Shown here one piece after another: positions 44,643 through 53,607 of a stretch of DNA of 64,000 nt. Each line of letters starts with the position of its first letter. Position 1 is the first letter of the stretch. Source of the DNA: CAVSMC01 sp963798655 (GTDB lineage: Bacteria; Pseudomonadota; Gammaproteobacteria; Burkholderiales; Casimicrobiaceae); contig CAWCUH010000004.1 of NCBI GenBank assembly GCA_963798655.1, positions 124,001 through 188,000 on the forward strand, read 5' to 3'. Position numbers and translations under genes: made by a program. Under the pieces are notes generated by a model that did not search any database, had not been told where the DNA came from, and saw only the letters and a list, made by a program, of their open reading frames with translations.

Positions 44643-44710
44643 GAGTCGAGGGTCAGAGTCGAGGGTCAGAGTGCGGTTTAGAGACAAGGTGCACTCTGAC
44701 CCTCCTTTTA
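44643..44710. terminator. Hairpin with tandem repeat between two convergent genes
   Basis: A 13-bp unit GTCGAGGGTCAGA is repeated head to tail at 44645-44657 and 44658-44670. It flows into a perfect 13-bp stem, AGGGTCAGAGTGC (44662-44674) with GCACTCTGACCCT (44691-44703), followed by CCTTTTA. Placed between the Ldh2 stop (44639) and the subtilase stop (44717), it probably acts as a bidirectional terminator. Confidence 0.65.
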
Positions 44711-44716
44711 GGTGAT

Positions 44717-46549
44717 CTATGACCTGCGCGAGTTCTCGGCGGCCGCGACGGCTTTCGCGGGATTGATCAGCGTGCGCCGACCATCGGCGCTCTTTTCCGC
44801 CGTCGTCTTGATGATCGCAATCACGTCGTTCGGCTTCAACGCCGGATTCACCGCCAGGATCTTGGCCGCGAGATTCACCACCTGCGGCGACGCCATCGAC
44901 GTGCCCGACTCGGCGAGCTTCTCGCCGCCCGGAATGACGCTCTCGACCTGATAGCCGTTCGCGTGCACGGCAACGGTCGATCCGTAGCTCGTGAACGGCG
45001 CCTCGTCGCCCGACTTGTCGACGGCGCCGACGGTGATCAGGTTCGGCAGCGCGATCGACGATGGAATGAACTCGTTGAACGACGCATCGCTGTTGCTGTT
45101 GCCGGCCGCGGTGACGAACAGGATCTGCGGCGCGCTCGCGAACGCCTTCGCGAGCGCCGTCTTGTCCATGTCGAAATACTCGCGCGCGATCGTCTTGCGC
45201 TCGTCCGGCGTCTTGCCGATGCCGCACAGCTCGAGGCCGCTTTCGACGCCTTTCAGGCTCCCGCCCCAGCTCATGTTGACCACACGAACGTCGTGCTTCT
45301 TCATGAAATCGACGAACGCCTGGTACTTCGCGGCGCCCTTTGCCGCGAGCTCCTTGGTTGGGCACGGATCGGGAATCAGATGCCAGTCGAACTCGAGCCG
45401 CGACACGAGGATGCGCGCATACGGATTGCCGGCCACCGAAATGCCGGCGACGTGCGTGCCGTGGATGTAATTGCCCGCGAGCGAGATCTCCTCGATGCCG
45501 CTCTTGTATTCCTCCGGCTTCAGCGTGGACAGCCAACGCTTCACCTCGCTCGCCTCGGGGCTGTCGATGTTCGATTGCAGATCCGAGAAGCCCTTGAGCC
45601 GCGCCTTCAGTTGCGGCACGCGCGAGCGCAGCTCGGCGGGAATGGGTGCGAGCTCGCCCGCCGCCGGATTCTCGAAGCGGTCGTACGCGAGCACGGCGGG
45701 CTTGTCGCCGTCGCGAACGACGCGATCCGCAAACAGCGCCGTGTCGACACCGCTGTCCCAGACGGCGATCACGACCGGCTTGTAGCCGGCGCCGGGCTTC
45801 AGCTCGACGCTGCGCGCCGCCCAGATGTCCGGCTTGTCGACCTTGTGCGCGGAAAGATAGCCGCCGTACGCATCGATGAGCGCGTCCTTGAGCGGCAGCG
45901 CGGCGGCGAGCGCGAACTTCGCGCGCACGATGCCCGGCGCGAGATCGGACGACAGCGACCCCGCCTTGTCGACCGTCGGCTGCAGCACGTCACGGATGTT
46001 GCCGAGCACGAGCGCCTCGCCGATCAGCTCGGCGCCCATCTTCGCCTGCTTCGCGTCGTTTTCGATCACCTCGTACGGCATGCCATCGAGCTCGGTGCGG
46101 ATCAGACGTGCGACCTCCGCGCGATACGCCGGCGTGTTGCGGCCGCCGGTCTTGCGCTCGGCGGCGACGATCGCACGCATCGTCTGCCCGGACATCAGCT
46201 TGTCGGCCGGCTTTTCCTCGAGCTCACGCACCTGCGCGGTGTGCGCGAGCGCGTCGTCGTAGCGGCCGTCGAGCCAGTCGAGGCGCACCAGCACGCCGAG
46301 GAGCTGCCGCATCGCGGCCTTGTCGGTGATCTCGTAATTCGCGAGCACCGATTCGGTGTCGCGGCGAACGTCGCGGGCGAACGGCTCGAACTTCGCGTCG
46401 TCGCGAACCAGATCCTCGAGCTTGCCGTCGATCCTGTAGGTGAAGCGCGGAAGATCGGCCGCCTTGTCGACGCGCTGCTTCGTTTGCGCGAACGCGGGCG
46501 ACGCGAGCGCGAGCAGCAACGCCAACGCCGCAAGTCTTGTCATCAGCAT
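44717..46549 (-). CDS. Exported subtilisin-like serine protease (S8)
   Basis: A 610-residue protease with signal peptide (MTRLAALALLLALASPAFAQ). After an N-terminal region of about 230 residues, the catalytic domain shows Asp in VIAVWDSGVDTAL, His in YIHGTHVAGISV and Ser in ESGTSMASPQVV, with the oxyanion Asn in LFVTAAGNSNSD. The C-terminus ends RRTLINPAKAVAAAENS. ATG 46549 is chosen over an upstream codon because it starts the signal peptide. It is the last gene of the hemA-prfA-GNAT-prmC series and is convergent with the dehydrogenase. Confidence 0.92.
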   Translation of the reverse strand: MLMTRLAALALLLALASPAFAQTKQRVDKAADLPRFTYRIDGKLEDLVRDDAKFEPFARDVRRDTESVLANYEITDKAAMRQLLGVLVRLDWLDGRYDDALAHTAQVRELEEKPADKLMSGQTMRAIVAAERKTGGRNTPAYRAEVARLIRTELDGMPYEVIENDAKQAKMGAELIGEALVLGNIRDVLQPTVDKAGSLSSDLAPGIVRAKFALAAALPLKDALIDAYGGYLSAHKVDKPDIWAARSVELKPGAGYKPVVIAVWDSGVDTALFADRVVRDGDKPAVLAYDRFENPAAGELAPIPAELRSRVPQLKARLKGFSDLQSNIDSPEASEVKRWLSTLKPEEYKSGIEEISLAGNYIHGTHVAGISVAGNPYARILVSRLEFDWHLIPDPCPTKELAAKGAAKYQAFVDFMKKHDVRVVNMSWGGSLKGVESGLELCGIGKTPDERKTIAREYFDMDKTALAKAFASAPQILFVTAAGNSNSDASFNEFIPSSIALPNLITVGAVDKSGDEAPFTSYGSTVAVHANGYQVESVIPGGEKLAESGTSMASPQVVNLAAKILAVNPALKPNDVIAIIKTTAEKSADGRRTLINPAKAVAAAENSRRS

Positions 46550-46649
46550 GGGTATTCCGGCCCGAAAAAATAGCGATTGTGCCAAATCGCGAGCGCGGCC
46601 GACCCGCGCTGCGACAGGCAGCGGCGCAGCGCGACGAGCCGGGCCCGCG

Positions 46650-47468
46650 TTAGACGAGGCGTCCGGCGACGACCCGCTCGATGCCGGCGAGATCGCGCGC
46701 CGTCGTCACATCGGCCAATCCCGCTGCTGCGAACAGCGTGCGCACACGTTCCGATTGATCGTAGCCGTGCTCGACGACGAGCGCGCCGCCCGGCACGAGG
46801 CGCTCGCGCGCTCCGGCGACGATCACGCGCAGCGCATCGAGCCCGCTCGTGCCCGACACCAGCGCCGATCGCGGCTCGAAGCGAAGGTCCCCTTCGGCGA
46901 GATGCGGGTCGTGCGCGGCGACATACGGCGGATTGCTGACGATCGCATCGAAGCGCGCTTCGGGCGCGACCTGCGCGTACCAATCGGAGCGCACGAATTC
47001 GACGTTGGCGATGGCGAGTCGTTTCGCGTTCGAGCGCGCGAGCGTGAGCGCCGGTGCGACGACGTCCGTCGCGACCACGCGTGCGCGCGGCCGCTCGCGC
47101 GCGATCGCAAGCGCGATTGCGCCCGAACCGGTGCCGAGGTCGAGCACGCGCAGCGGGCGATCATCGGGCAAGCGCGCGAGCGCGATCTCGACGACCGTCT
47201 CCGTTTCGGGCCGCGGAATCAGCACGTCCGGCGTGACGCTCAGCGCGAGGCCCCAGAACTCGCGCACGCCGGTCAGGTGGGCGACCGGCTCGCCGTCGCG
47301 GCGGCGCTTCGCGAGCGAGAAGAACGCGCCGGCATCGTCACGTGCCAGCGGATCATCGCGGTGCGCGACGAGCCACGCACGATCGCGTCCGAGCACGTGC
47401 GCGAGCAGCACCTGCGCATCGATCGGCACGAGGCCGCTCTGCGCGAGCGCCGTGCGAACGGCGATCAT
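46650..47468 (-). CDS. prmC: PrmC, release factor glutamine methyltransferase
   Basis: A 272-residue methyltransferase that modifies the GGQ glutamine of release factors. The SAM motif is RVLDLGTGSGAIALAIA, the catalytic NPPY is in FDAIVSNPPYVAAHDPHL, and the N-terminal helical domain and LIPRPETETVVE are present. The ATG overlaps the stop of the GNAT gene (ATGA). Its substrate gene prfA lies in the same operon two genes upstream, which supports the assignment. Confidence 0.95.
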   Translation of the reverse strand: MIAVRTALAQSGLVPIDAQVLLAHVLGRDRAWLVAHRDDPLARDDAGAFFSLAKRRRDGEPVAHLTGVREFWGLALSVTPDVLIPRPETETVVEIALARLPDDRPLRVLDLGTGSGAIALAIARERPRARVVATDVVAPALTLARSNAKRLAIANVEFVRSDWYAQVAPEARFDAIVSNPPYVAAHDPHLAEGDLRFEPRSALVSGTSGLDALRVIVAGARERLVPGGALVVEHGYDQSERVRTLFAAAGLADVTTARDLAGIERVVAGRLV

Positions 47469-48019
47469 CGCCGCGGGCGCCACTCGCAGCGCGTCGCCAC
47501 GAAGAGCCGCAGGTCGCGCTCGTAGTAGCGGCCCCAGCCGGCGTCGCGCAGGCCGGCCTTGACGAGCACGCGCTGCGACGCGGCGTTGTCCGGATGCGTG
47601 ACGCCGATGATGCGCGCGAGCCCGACGGTGTCGAAGCCGAAGCGCACGAGCTCGGTCGCAGCTTCGGTCGCGTAGCCCTTGCCCCACGCGTCGCGGCACA
47701 GCCGGTAGCCGACCTCGACGTCGGCCGCTTTGCCGGCGTACTTGAGCGCAAACCAGCCGACGAACGCGCCGGTGTCGTTGCGCATCGCGTGCCAGACGCC
47801 GAGGTCGGGATAGAGCTTCGAATAGCGGCGGATCCGCGCGAGGCCCGCTTCGGCCGCCGCGCGGGCCATCGGCTTGCCGTCGCCGACGTAGCGCGCGACC
47901 CGCGGATCGGCTTCCATCGTCGCAAGCTCGTCGAGGTCCGACGCGACGAAGTCTCGCAGCGCGAGCCGCGCCGTCTCCAGCCATGCCGACGCCACCGCCG
48001 TTCGTTCGACCGCTCGCAT
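47465..48019 (-). CDS. GNAT-family N-acetyltransferase (RimJ-like)
   Basis: A 184-residue acetyltransferase. TARLALRDFVASDLDELATM starts the fold. VGYRLCRDAWGKGYATEAAT carries the acetyl-CoA pyrophosphate loop (Arg/Gln-x-x-Gly-x-Gly/Ala pattern). GVTHPDNAASQRVLVKAGLR is the conserved C-terminal segment of the RimJ/RimL group. It is inserted between prfA and prmC, overlapping prmC by four bases and starting eight bases after prfA, so its product may act on a translation component. This is only a contextual guess. Confidence 0.88.
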   Translation of the reverse strand: MRAVERTAVASAWLETARLALRDFVASDLDELATMEADPRVARYVGDGKPMARAAAEAGLARIRRYSKLYPDLGVWHAMRNDTGAFVGWFALKYAGKAADVEVGYRLCRDAWGKGYATEAATELVRFGFDTVGLARIIGVTHPDNAASQRVLVKAGLRDAGWGRYYERDLRLFVATRCEWRPRR

Positions 48020-48027
48020 CGTCGCGG

Positions 48028-49113
48028 TCAGGCGGTCCCGCCGGCAAGCGCTGCGAGCTGCTCGGCCTGGAACTCGCGCGCGAGCGCGTCGACGACCTCG
48101 TCGAGGTCACCGTCCATGATGGCGTCGATCTTGTACAGCGTCAGGTTGATCCGGTGGTCGGTGACGCGCCCTTGCGGGAAGTTGTACGTGCGGATGCGCT
48201 CGCTGCGATCGCCGCTGCCGACAAGGCTCTTGCGCATCGACGCCTCGTGCTGCGCTCGCTCGCTCCTTTCCTTGTCGAGCAGCCGTGATGCGAGCACCGC
48301 CATCGCCTGCGCGCGGTTGCGATGCTGCGAGCGATCGTCCTGGCACTCGACGACGATGCCGGTCGGCAAGTGCGTGATGCGCACGGCCGAATCGGTCTTG
48401 TTGACGTGCTGACCGCCGGCGCCCGATGCGCGAAACGTGTCGATGCGCACGTCGGCGGGATTGATCGTGATGTCGGCGATCGGATCGGCCTCGGGCAGCA
48501 CGGCGACCGTGCATGCCGACGTGTGGATGCGTCCCTGCGCCTCGGTCGCCGGCACGCGCTGCACGCGATGCGCGCCGGACTCGAACTTGAGCTTCGAATA
48601 CGCGGCGCCGCCGGCGATGCGCACGATCGCTTCCTTGTAGCCGCCGAGCTCGGACTGCGACGCCGACACGAGCTCGACCTTCCAGTTCTTGCGTTCGGCG
48701 TAGCGCGTGTACATGCGCAGAAGATCGCCCGCGAACAGCGCCGACTCGTCGCCGCCGGTGCCGGCGCGGATCTCGACGAACACGTTGCGCTCGTCGTTCG
48801 GATCCTTCGGCAGCAGCATCGTCTCGAGATCGGCCGCAATCAGTTCCATCCGCGCTTTCGCGGCGCTCACTTCCTCGTCGGCGAACGCGCGCATCGCGGG
48901 GTCGGCGGCCATCTCCTGCGCCGCCGCGAGGTCGGACGCCGCTTGCGTGTAGTCGCCATACCGCGCGACGACCGCATCGAGCTCGGCGTGCTCCTTCGTC
49001 CATGCACGGTAGCGATCGAGGTCACGCGTGGCGTCCTCCGCGGACAGCAGCGCGTTCAATTCGGCCTGCCGCAGCGACAGCTGGTCGAGACGGGTTTGCA
49101 GCGAGGGTTTCAT
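48028..49113 (-). CDS. prfA: Peptide chain release factor 1
   Basis: The 361-residue factor recognises UAA and UAG. The stop-codon motif PAT is in HRVQRVPATEAQGRIHTSAC, and the catalytic GGQ is in RASGAGGQHVNKTDSAVRIT. The domain order and length match bacterial RF1. The start ATG at 49113 is 12 bases from a repeat element that fills the gap to hemA. The order hemA-prfA-prmC is widely conserved in proteobacteria. Confidence 0.97.
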   Translation of the reverse strand: MKPSLQTRLDQLSLRQAELNALLSAEDATRDLDRYRAWTKEHAELDAVVARYGDYTQAASDLAAAQEMAADPAMRAFADEEVSAAKARMELIAADLETMLLPKDPNDERNVFVEIRAGTGGDESALFAGDLLRMYTRYAERKNWKVELVSASQSELGGYKEAIVRIAGGAAYSKLKFESGAHRVQRVPATEAQGRIHTSACTVAVLPEADPIADITINPADVRIDTFRASGAGGQHVNKTDSAVRITHLPTGIVVECQDDRSQHRNRAQAMAVLASRLLDKERSERAQHEASMRKSLVGSGDRSERIRTYNFPQGRVTDHRINLTLYKIDAIMDGDLDEVVDALAREFQAEQLAALAGGTA

Positions 49114-49124
49114 GATTGCCGATC

Positions 49125-49197
49125 GTCGTCCCCGCGAACGCAGGGACCCAGTGACTTTAGCGAAAAGACGCTGGATTCCCGCGTGCGCGGGAATGAC
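49125..49197. repeat. Palindromic intergenic repeat between prfA and hemA
   Basis: This 73-bp element has inverted ends GTCGTCCCCGCG (49125-49136) and CGCGGGAATGAC (49186-49197), one arm forming a perfect hairpin ATTCCCGCG-tg-CGCGGGAAT at 49175-49194. It is of the REP/BIME kind found widely in betaproteobacteria. It could fold in the hemA-prfA transcript and lower read-through. Confidence 0.7.
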
Positions 49198-49226
49198 ACG
49201 CAGCGCCGCGCTTTATGCCGGCGACG

Positions 49227-50483
49227 CTAATGGCCGTCGGAAGGCAGCTTGTAGATGCGCTCGAACAGCGCGACCAGCTCGGCGCGCTCGGCGTCGCCGG
49301 CGGTGTTCAGTGCATGCGTCGGCGCATGGAGGAACTTGTTCGTCAGCCCGCGCGCGAGCTGCTCGATCACCTGCTCGGGCGCCTGGCCGTTGCGCAGCTG
49401 CTTCAGCGCACGGTCGAGCTCGGCGGCGCGCAGCCCGTCGTGATGCCCGTGGAGCGCAGTGATCGTCGGCACGACGGTGCGGCCCTCGAGCCAGCGCAGG
49501 AAGCTGTCGGTCTGCGCGGCGATCATCTCCTCCGCCTCGACGACCGCTTCGCGGCGGATCTGCAGGTTGTCCTTGACGATGTTCGACAGGTCGTCGACGG
49601 TGTACAGGAACACGTCGTCGAGCTCGACCGCTTCGGGCTCGACGTCGCGCGGCACGGCGAGGTCGACGATGAACACCGGCGAGTGCCGGCGCGCCTTCAC
49701 GACCCGCTCGAGCAGGCCCTTGCCGAGGATCGGCAGCGTGCTCGCCGTGCAGGTGACGATGATGTCGAACTCGGGAAGCCGCTCCGGCATCTCGGTCAGC
49801 GTGATCGCCTCGGCGCCGAAGCGCTGCGCGAGCTCGCGGCCGCGCTCGAGCGTGCGGTTCGCGATCGTCATCGCCTTCGGCTTGCGCGCGGCGAAGTGGG
49901 TCGCCGTGAGCTCGATCATCTCGCCCGCGCCGATCAGCAGCAGGCGGCGATCGGAGATCGACGGGAAGATCCGCTCGGCGAGCTTCACCGACGCCGCCGC
50001 CATCGAGATCGACGCGCTGCCGATGTCGGTTCTCGTGCGCACGTCCTTGGCAACAGCGAACGTCCGCTGGAACAGCCGGTTCAGCACGAGGCCGAGCGTC
50101 CCGGCTGCTTCGGCGTGACGCACCGCCTGCTTCATCTGGCCGAGGATCTGCGGCTCGCCGAGCACCATCGACTCGAGACCGCTCGCCACCCGGAATGCGT
50201 GCGTAACAGCCTTTTCCTTCGGCAGCGCGTACACGTACGGGGAAATGGAATCCTTCGGCACGTGGTGGAAATCGGACAGCCATTCGACGACCGGCTGCGG
50301 CTCGCCGCCGTGGAAGTACACCTCCGTGCGGTTGCAGGTCGAAAGGATCGCCGCTTCCTTCACCTTCGGCCGCGCAAGCAGGTCGCGCAGCGCCTGGCCG
50401 AGCGACTCCTGCGCGAACGCGACCTGCTCGCGCACGTTGACGGGCGCGGTCCTGTGATTCAGGCCGAGGGCGTAGAGAGCCAT
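49227..50483 (-). CDS. hemA: Glutamyl-tRNA reductase
   Basis: The 418-residue first enzyme of the C5 pathway of haem synthesis reduces Glu-tRNA to glutamate semialdehyde. The nucleophilic Cys is in AAILSTCNRTEVYF, the tRNA-binding segment SGLESMVLGEPQILGQMKQA is complete, and the NADPH domain RRLLLIGAGEMIELTATHF and the C-terminal dimerisation helix follow. Length is exactly the family norm. The gene heads the minus-strand series with prfA; its promoter should lie in 50484-50740, where I see no clear boxes. Confidence 0.97.
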   Translation of the reverse strand: MALYALGLNHRTAPVNVREQVAFAQESLGQALRDLLARPKVKEAAILSTCNRTEVYFHGGEPQPVVEWLSDFHHVPKDSISPYVYALPKEKAVTHAFRVASGLESMVLGEPQILGQMKQAVRHAEAAGTLGLVLNRLFQRTFAVAKDVRTRTDIGSASISMAAASVKLAERIFPSISDRRLLLIGAGEMIELTATHFAARKPKAMTIANRTLERGRELAQRFGAEAITLTEMPERLPEFDIIVTCTASTLPILGKGLLERVVKARRHSPVFIVDLAVPRDVEPEAVELDDVFLYTVDDLSNIVKDNLQIRREAVVEAEEMIAAQTDSFLRWLEGRTVVPTITALHGHHDGLRAAELDRALKQLRNGQAPEQVIEQLARGLTNKFLHAPTHALNTAGDAERAELVALFERIYKLPSDGH

Positions 50484-50740
50484 GTCGCGTGTAACAGTCC
50501 GGGTGCCATTCTAGCGTACGGCGCGCGGGCGGCCAGAGCAAGACTTTGATTTCCGTCAGGAAAGGAGCGGCCGCTGCGGCCCGGCTCGTGCCTGCACGAT
50601 AGGCGATCCCGCGCGACGGCGGATGCGCGGTCGACCGTGCGTCTCGGCCGTCCGGCCGAGTCGGCGCTTGATGACATTGGCATGGAAAGGCGTACGATTC
50701 GACGTTGCACAAACGCCGCACGCCAAGGGAAGAGCACGCG

Positions 50741-51394
50741 ATGCCCGTCGGGAAGCGCTGCCGCATCGCCGGCATCATCGAGAGCGAGGATGCCGCGGCG
50801 ATCCGCGGCTACAACGCGAGCGCGCACGACGACCTGCGCTTGCGCGTCGAGCTCGGCGCATCGCCGTACGACGGCGACTTCACGGCGGCGCCCGTCGTCA
50901 TGCTGCTCGCGAACCCGGGCTACGACGAGACGTCGGAGGCGAGCGACCATGCGTTCCATCGCGACGGCTGGCCGCTCGCGGCGCTGCACCCGGAGGCGCC
51001 GCCCGGATTGCGGCTGCGCTGGCATGCGCGGCTCGCCGCGCTGGTCGACACGTTCGGTGCGCAGCACGTCGCGAACAGCGTCGTCGCGCTGCATGTCACG
51101 CCGTGGGCGAGCCGCCGGTTCGATCCGGCGCTCCGTCTTCCGAGCCGCGCGCGAATGCTGCAGTTCGCCGGCGACGTCGTGAAGCGCGGTGCCTACCTGA
51201 TGGTGCTGCGAGCGGCCGATCTGTGGACCGAGCATTGCGAAATCGCGGCGCTGCCGCAGTCGCGGCGAGCGCTCGCGCGGTCGTGGCGCGCAACGCAGGT
51301 CCATCCGGACAACATCGGCGACGACGCGTGGACGGCCGTGTGCCGGCGCGTCGATGCGCACGTCTGGGCCGGGCGGCCGGTTCCCGCCGGTTAG
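50741..51394 (+). CDS. Conserved hypothetical protein, possibly uracil-DNA-glycosylase-like fold
   Basis: A 217-residue protein. The start ATG 50741 has GGGAAGAG just upstream; an in-frame codon at 50705 is less likely. The segment PVVMLLANPGYDETSEASDH resembles the first motif of UDG-superfamily hydrolases (a Gly-x-x-Pro-Gly-like loop), and VALHVTPWASRRFDP may be a second motif. I do not see the rest of the active site clearly, so the function stays open. It is convergent with recG with only three bases between stops. Confidence 0.6.
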   Translation: MPVGKRCRIAGIIESEDAAAIRGYNASAHDDLRLRVELGASPYDGDFTAAPVVMLLANPGYDETSEASDHAFHRDGWPLAALHPEAPPGLRLRWHARLAALVDTFGAQHVANSVVALHVTPWASRRFDPALRLPSRARMLQFAGDVVKRGAYLMVLRAADLWTEHCEIAALPQSRRALARSWRATQVHPDNIGDDAWTAVCRRVDAHVWAGRPVPAG

Positions 51395-51397
51395 CGC

Positions 51398-53515
51398 TCA
51401 TGCGTTGATGAATTCCTCGCGGCCACCGAGCCAGCGGCCAAGATGCGCCTGCGCGGCTTCGGGATGCCGCGTAAGCAATTCGTCGGCGAAATCGCGTGCC
51501 TGCTCGATCAGCGCCGTGTCGCGCTCGAGGTCGGCGAAGCGAAGCAGAGGCACGCCGGACTGGCGCGCACCGAGGAACTCGCCGGGCCCGCGAATCGCAA
51601 GATCGGCGCGCGCGATCTCGAAGCCGTCGGTGCTCTCGTAGATCACCTTGAGCCGCGCCTTCGCCGTCTCCGACAACGGCTCCTCGAACAGAAGGTAGCA
51701 GGTGCTTTCGGCGGCGCCGCGACCGACGCGACCGCGAAGCTGGTGCAGCTGCGCAAGGCCGAAGCGCTCGGCGTGCTCGATCGCCATCAGCGTCGCATTC
51801 GGCACGTCGACGCCGACCTCGATCACCGTCGTCGCGACGAGCACGTGCACGCGTCCGGCGACGAAGTCCGCCATCACTTCGGCCTTCGCGTCCGGCTTCA
51901 TCCGTCCGTGCAGCAAGCCGACGCGAATTCGGGGACAGACCACGTTTTCGCCATTCGCGTCGCGAAAAACGTGGTCTGTCCCCAATTTCGCCTCGAGCTC
52001 GGCGTGCAGCGCGACGGCGGTCTGCAGTTCGAGCTTCTCCGACTCCTCGATCAGCGGACACACCCAATACGCCTGCCGGCCGTCGCGCACGGCGGTGCGC
52101 ACGCGCTCGACGACCTCGGCACGCCGCTTGTTGTTGACGAGCCGCGTGGCGACCGGCGTGCGTCCCGGCGGCATCTCGTCCAGCAGCGACACGTCGAGAT
52201 CGGCGTAGAAGGTCATCGCGAGCGTGCGCGGGATCGGCGTCGCGCTCATCATCAGCTGATGCGCTTCGCCCATCGCCTTGCCGCGAAGCGCGAGCCGCTG
52301 CGCGACGCCGAAACGGTGCTGCTCGTCGACGATCGCGAGCCCGAGCCGGTCGAGCGCGACAGCGCTTTCGAACAGCGCGTGCGTGCCGACGGCGAACATC
52401 GCCTCGCCGCTCGCGATCGCGTCGATCGCCGCCCTTCGCTTCTTCGCCGGCAGGCTGCCGGAGAGCCACGCGAGCTTCACCGGCAGCCCGTCGAGCCACT
52501 GCGCGAGCTTGCGATAGTGCTGCTCGGCGAGGATCTCGGTCGGCGCCATGAACGCCACCTGGCGATTCGACTCGATCGCCTGCAGCGCGGCGAGCGCCGC
52601 GACGATCGTCTTGCCGCTGCCCACGTCGCCCTGCAGCAGCCGCTGCATCGGCGTCGCACGCTTCAGGTCGAACGCGATCTCGCGCCAAACCTTCTGCTGG
52701 GCGCGCGTGAGCTTGAACGGCACGCGCGCGAGCAGCGCTGCGGTGAGCACGCCATTGCCGGTCAGCACCGGTGCGTTGCGCGCGGCACGCGCCTTGCGAT
52801 GAATCTTCAGCGACAATTGCTGCGCGACGAGCTCGTCGAACTTCAGGCGCGTCCACGCCGGATGCGTGCGCGCGTCGAGCGCCTCGCGCGTGAGCTCGGA
52901 CAGGCGCGGCGGCGGCGTGTGCAGGAAATGAACGGCGTCGGCGAATTTCCAGAATCGCCGCCGCGACATCATGTCGGCCGGCAGCGTCTCGGCGACGAGC
53001 GTCGCGTCGCTCGCGAGCGCGCGAGCGATCACCTTGCGCAGCGTCTGCTGCCCGAGGCCGGCCGTCGTCGGATAGACCGGCGTCAAGCGGTCGGGCAGCG
53101 GCGCGCCCGGCTCGATCAACATGAACTGCGGATGGACGATCTCCAGGCCGAAGTGACCCTCGCGCACGTCGCCGAACACGCGCACGCGGCGTCCGGGCGC
53201 GAGCGTCTTCTGCTGGCTCGGATAGAAATGGAAGAAGCGCAGCACGAGGCGCGCGCTGCCGCGCCCGGCAGCCTCTTCGAGCAGGCAGACGAGCTGGCGG
53301 CGCGGCCGGAACTGCACGTCGGTGCGCACGATCGTGCCTTCGGTCTGCGCCTCGCGCCCCGGCGCGAGCGCGTCGAGCGCGACGACGCGCGTGTGATCCT
53401 CGTAGCGCAGCGGCATGTGCAGCACGAGGTCCTGCTCGCGCGTGAGCCCGAGCCGCACGAGCTGGTCGGCGAGACCGCGCCCGGCGCTTTTCTTCGCCGC
53501 TTCAACGTGTGTCAT
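51398..53515 (-). CDS. recG: RecG ATP-dependent DNA helicase, with an in-frame REP insertion
   Basis: A 705-residue helicase that remodels stalled forks. It has a wedge/OB domain at about 55-160, then Walker A LLQGDVGSGKTIVAALAA, MAPTEILAEQHY, DEQHRFGVAQR (DExH), MMSATPIPRTLAMT, VATTVIEVGVDVPNATLM and HQLRGRVGRG. Residues about 511-528 (GTDHVFRDANGENVVC) are not part of any RecG; they are the translation of a palindromic repeat inserted between helicase segments just before RVGLLHGRMK. The ATG at 53515 lies inside the end of another repeat. It follows ridA in the same orientation. Confidence 0.93.
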   Translation of the reverse strand: MTHVEAAKKSAGRGLADQLVRLGLTREQDLVLHMPLRYEDHTRVVALDALAPGREAQTEGTIVRTDVQFRPRRQLVCLLEEAAGRGSARLVLRFFHFYPSQQKTLAPGRRVRVFGDVREGHFGLEIVHPQFMLIEPGAPLPDRLTPVYPTTAGLGQQTLRKVIARALASDATLVAETLPADMMSRRRFWKFADAVHFLHTPPPRLSELTREALDARTHPAWTRLKFDELVAQQLSLKIHRKARAARNAPVLTGNGVLTAALLARVPFKLTRAQQKVWREIAFDLKRATPMQRLLQGDVGSGKTIVAALAALQAIESNRQVAFMAPTEILAEQHYRKLAQWLDGLPVKLAWLSGSLPAKKRRAAIDAIASGEAMFAVGTHALFESAVALDRLGLAIVDEQHRFGVAQRLALRGKAMGEAHQLMMSATPIPRTLAMTFYADLDVSLLDEMPPGRTPVATRLVNNKRRAEVVERVRTAVRDGRQAYWVCPLIEESEKLELQTAVALHAELEAKLGTDHVFRDANGENVVCPRIRVGLLHGRMKPDAKAEVMADFVAGRVHVLVATTVIEVGVDVPNATLMAIEHAERFGLAQLHQLRGRVGRGAAESTCYLLFEEPLSETAKARLKVIYESTDGFEIARADLAIRGPGEFLGARQSGVPLLRFADLERDTALIEQARDFADELLTRHPEAAQAHLGRWLGGREEFINA
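51924..51990. repeat. REP-type palindrome inserted in recG
   Basis: GGGGACAGACCACGTTTT (51931-51948) and AAAACGTGGTCTGTCCCC (51966-51983) form a near-perfect inverted repeat with short flanking extensions. It keeps recG in frame. The consensus GGGGACAGACCACG is a known type of dispersed palindromic sequence in proteobacteria, probably moved by RAYT transposases. Confidence 0.85.
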
Positions 53516-53606
53516 TCCGAGCCCAGGCAGTGTCGGGCGGGGAATCTGCGGTTCGTTGACGCCGCGCGGCAAGGACGTCCCTCGCCGCTATGCGTCTCGG
53601 GATGAC
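53511..53606. repeat. Dispersed intergenic repeat overlapping the recG start
   Basis: The ends are GTCATTCCGAG (53511-53521) and CTCGGGATGAC (53596-53606), inverted with one mismatch. The interior includes ATCTGCGG and GTCCCTCGCCGCTATGCG, shared with the partial copy at 35699-35757. Its left end contains the recG start codon, and its right end stops two bases before the ridA stop codon. Confidence 0.75.
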
Positions 53607-53607
53607 G

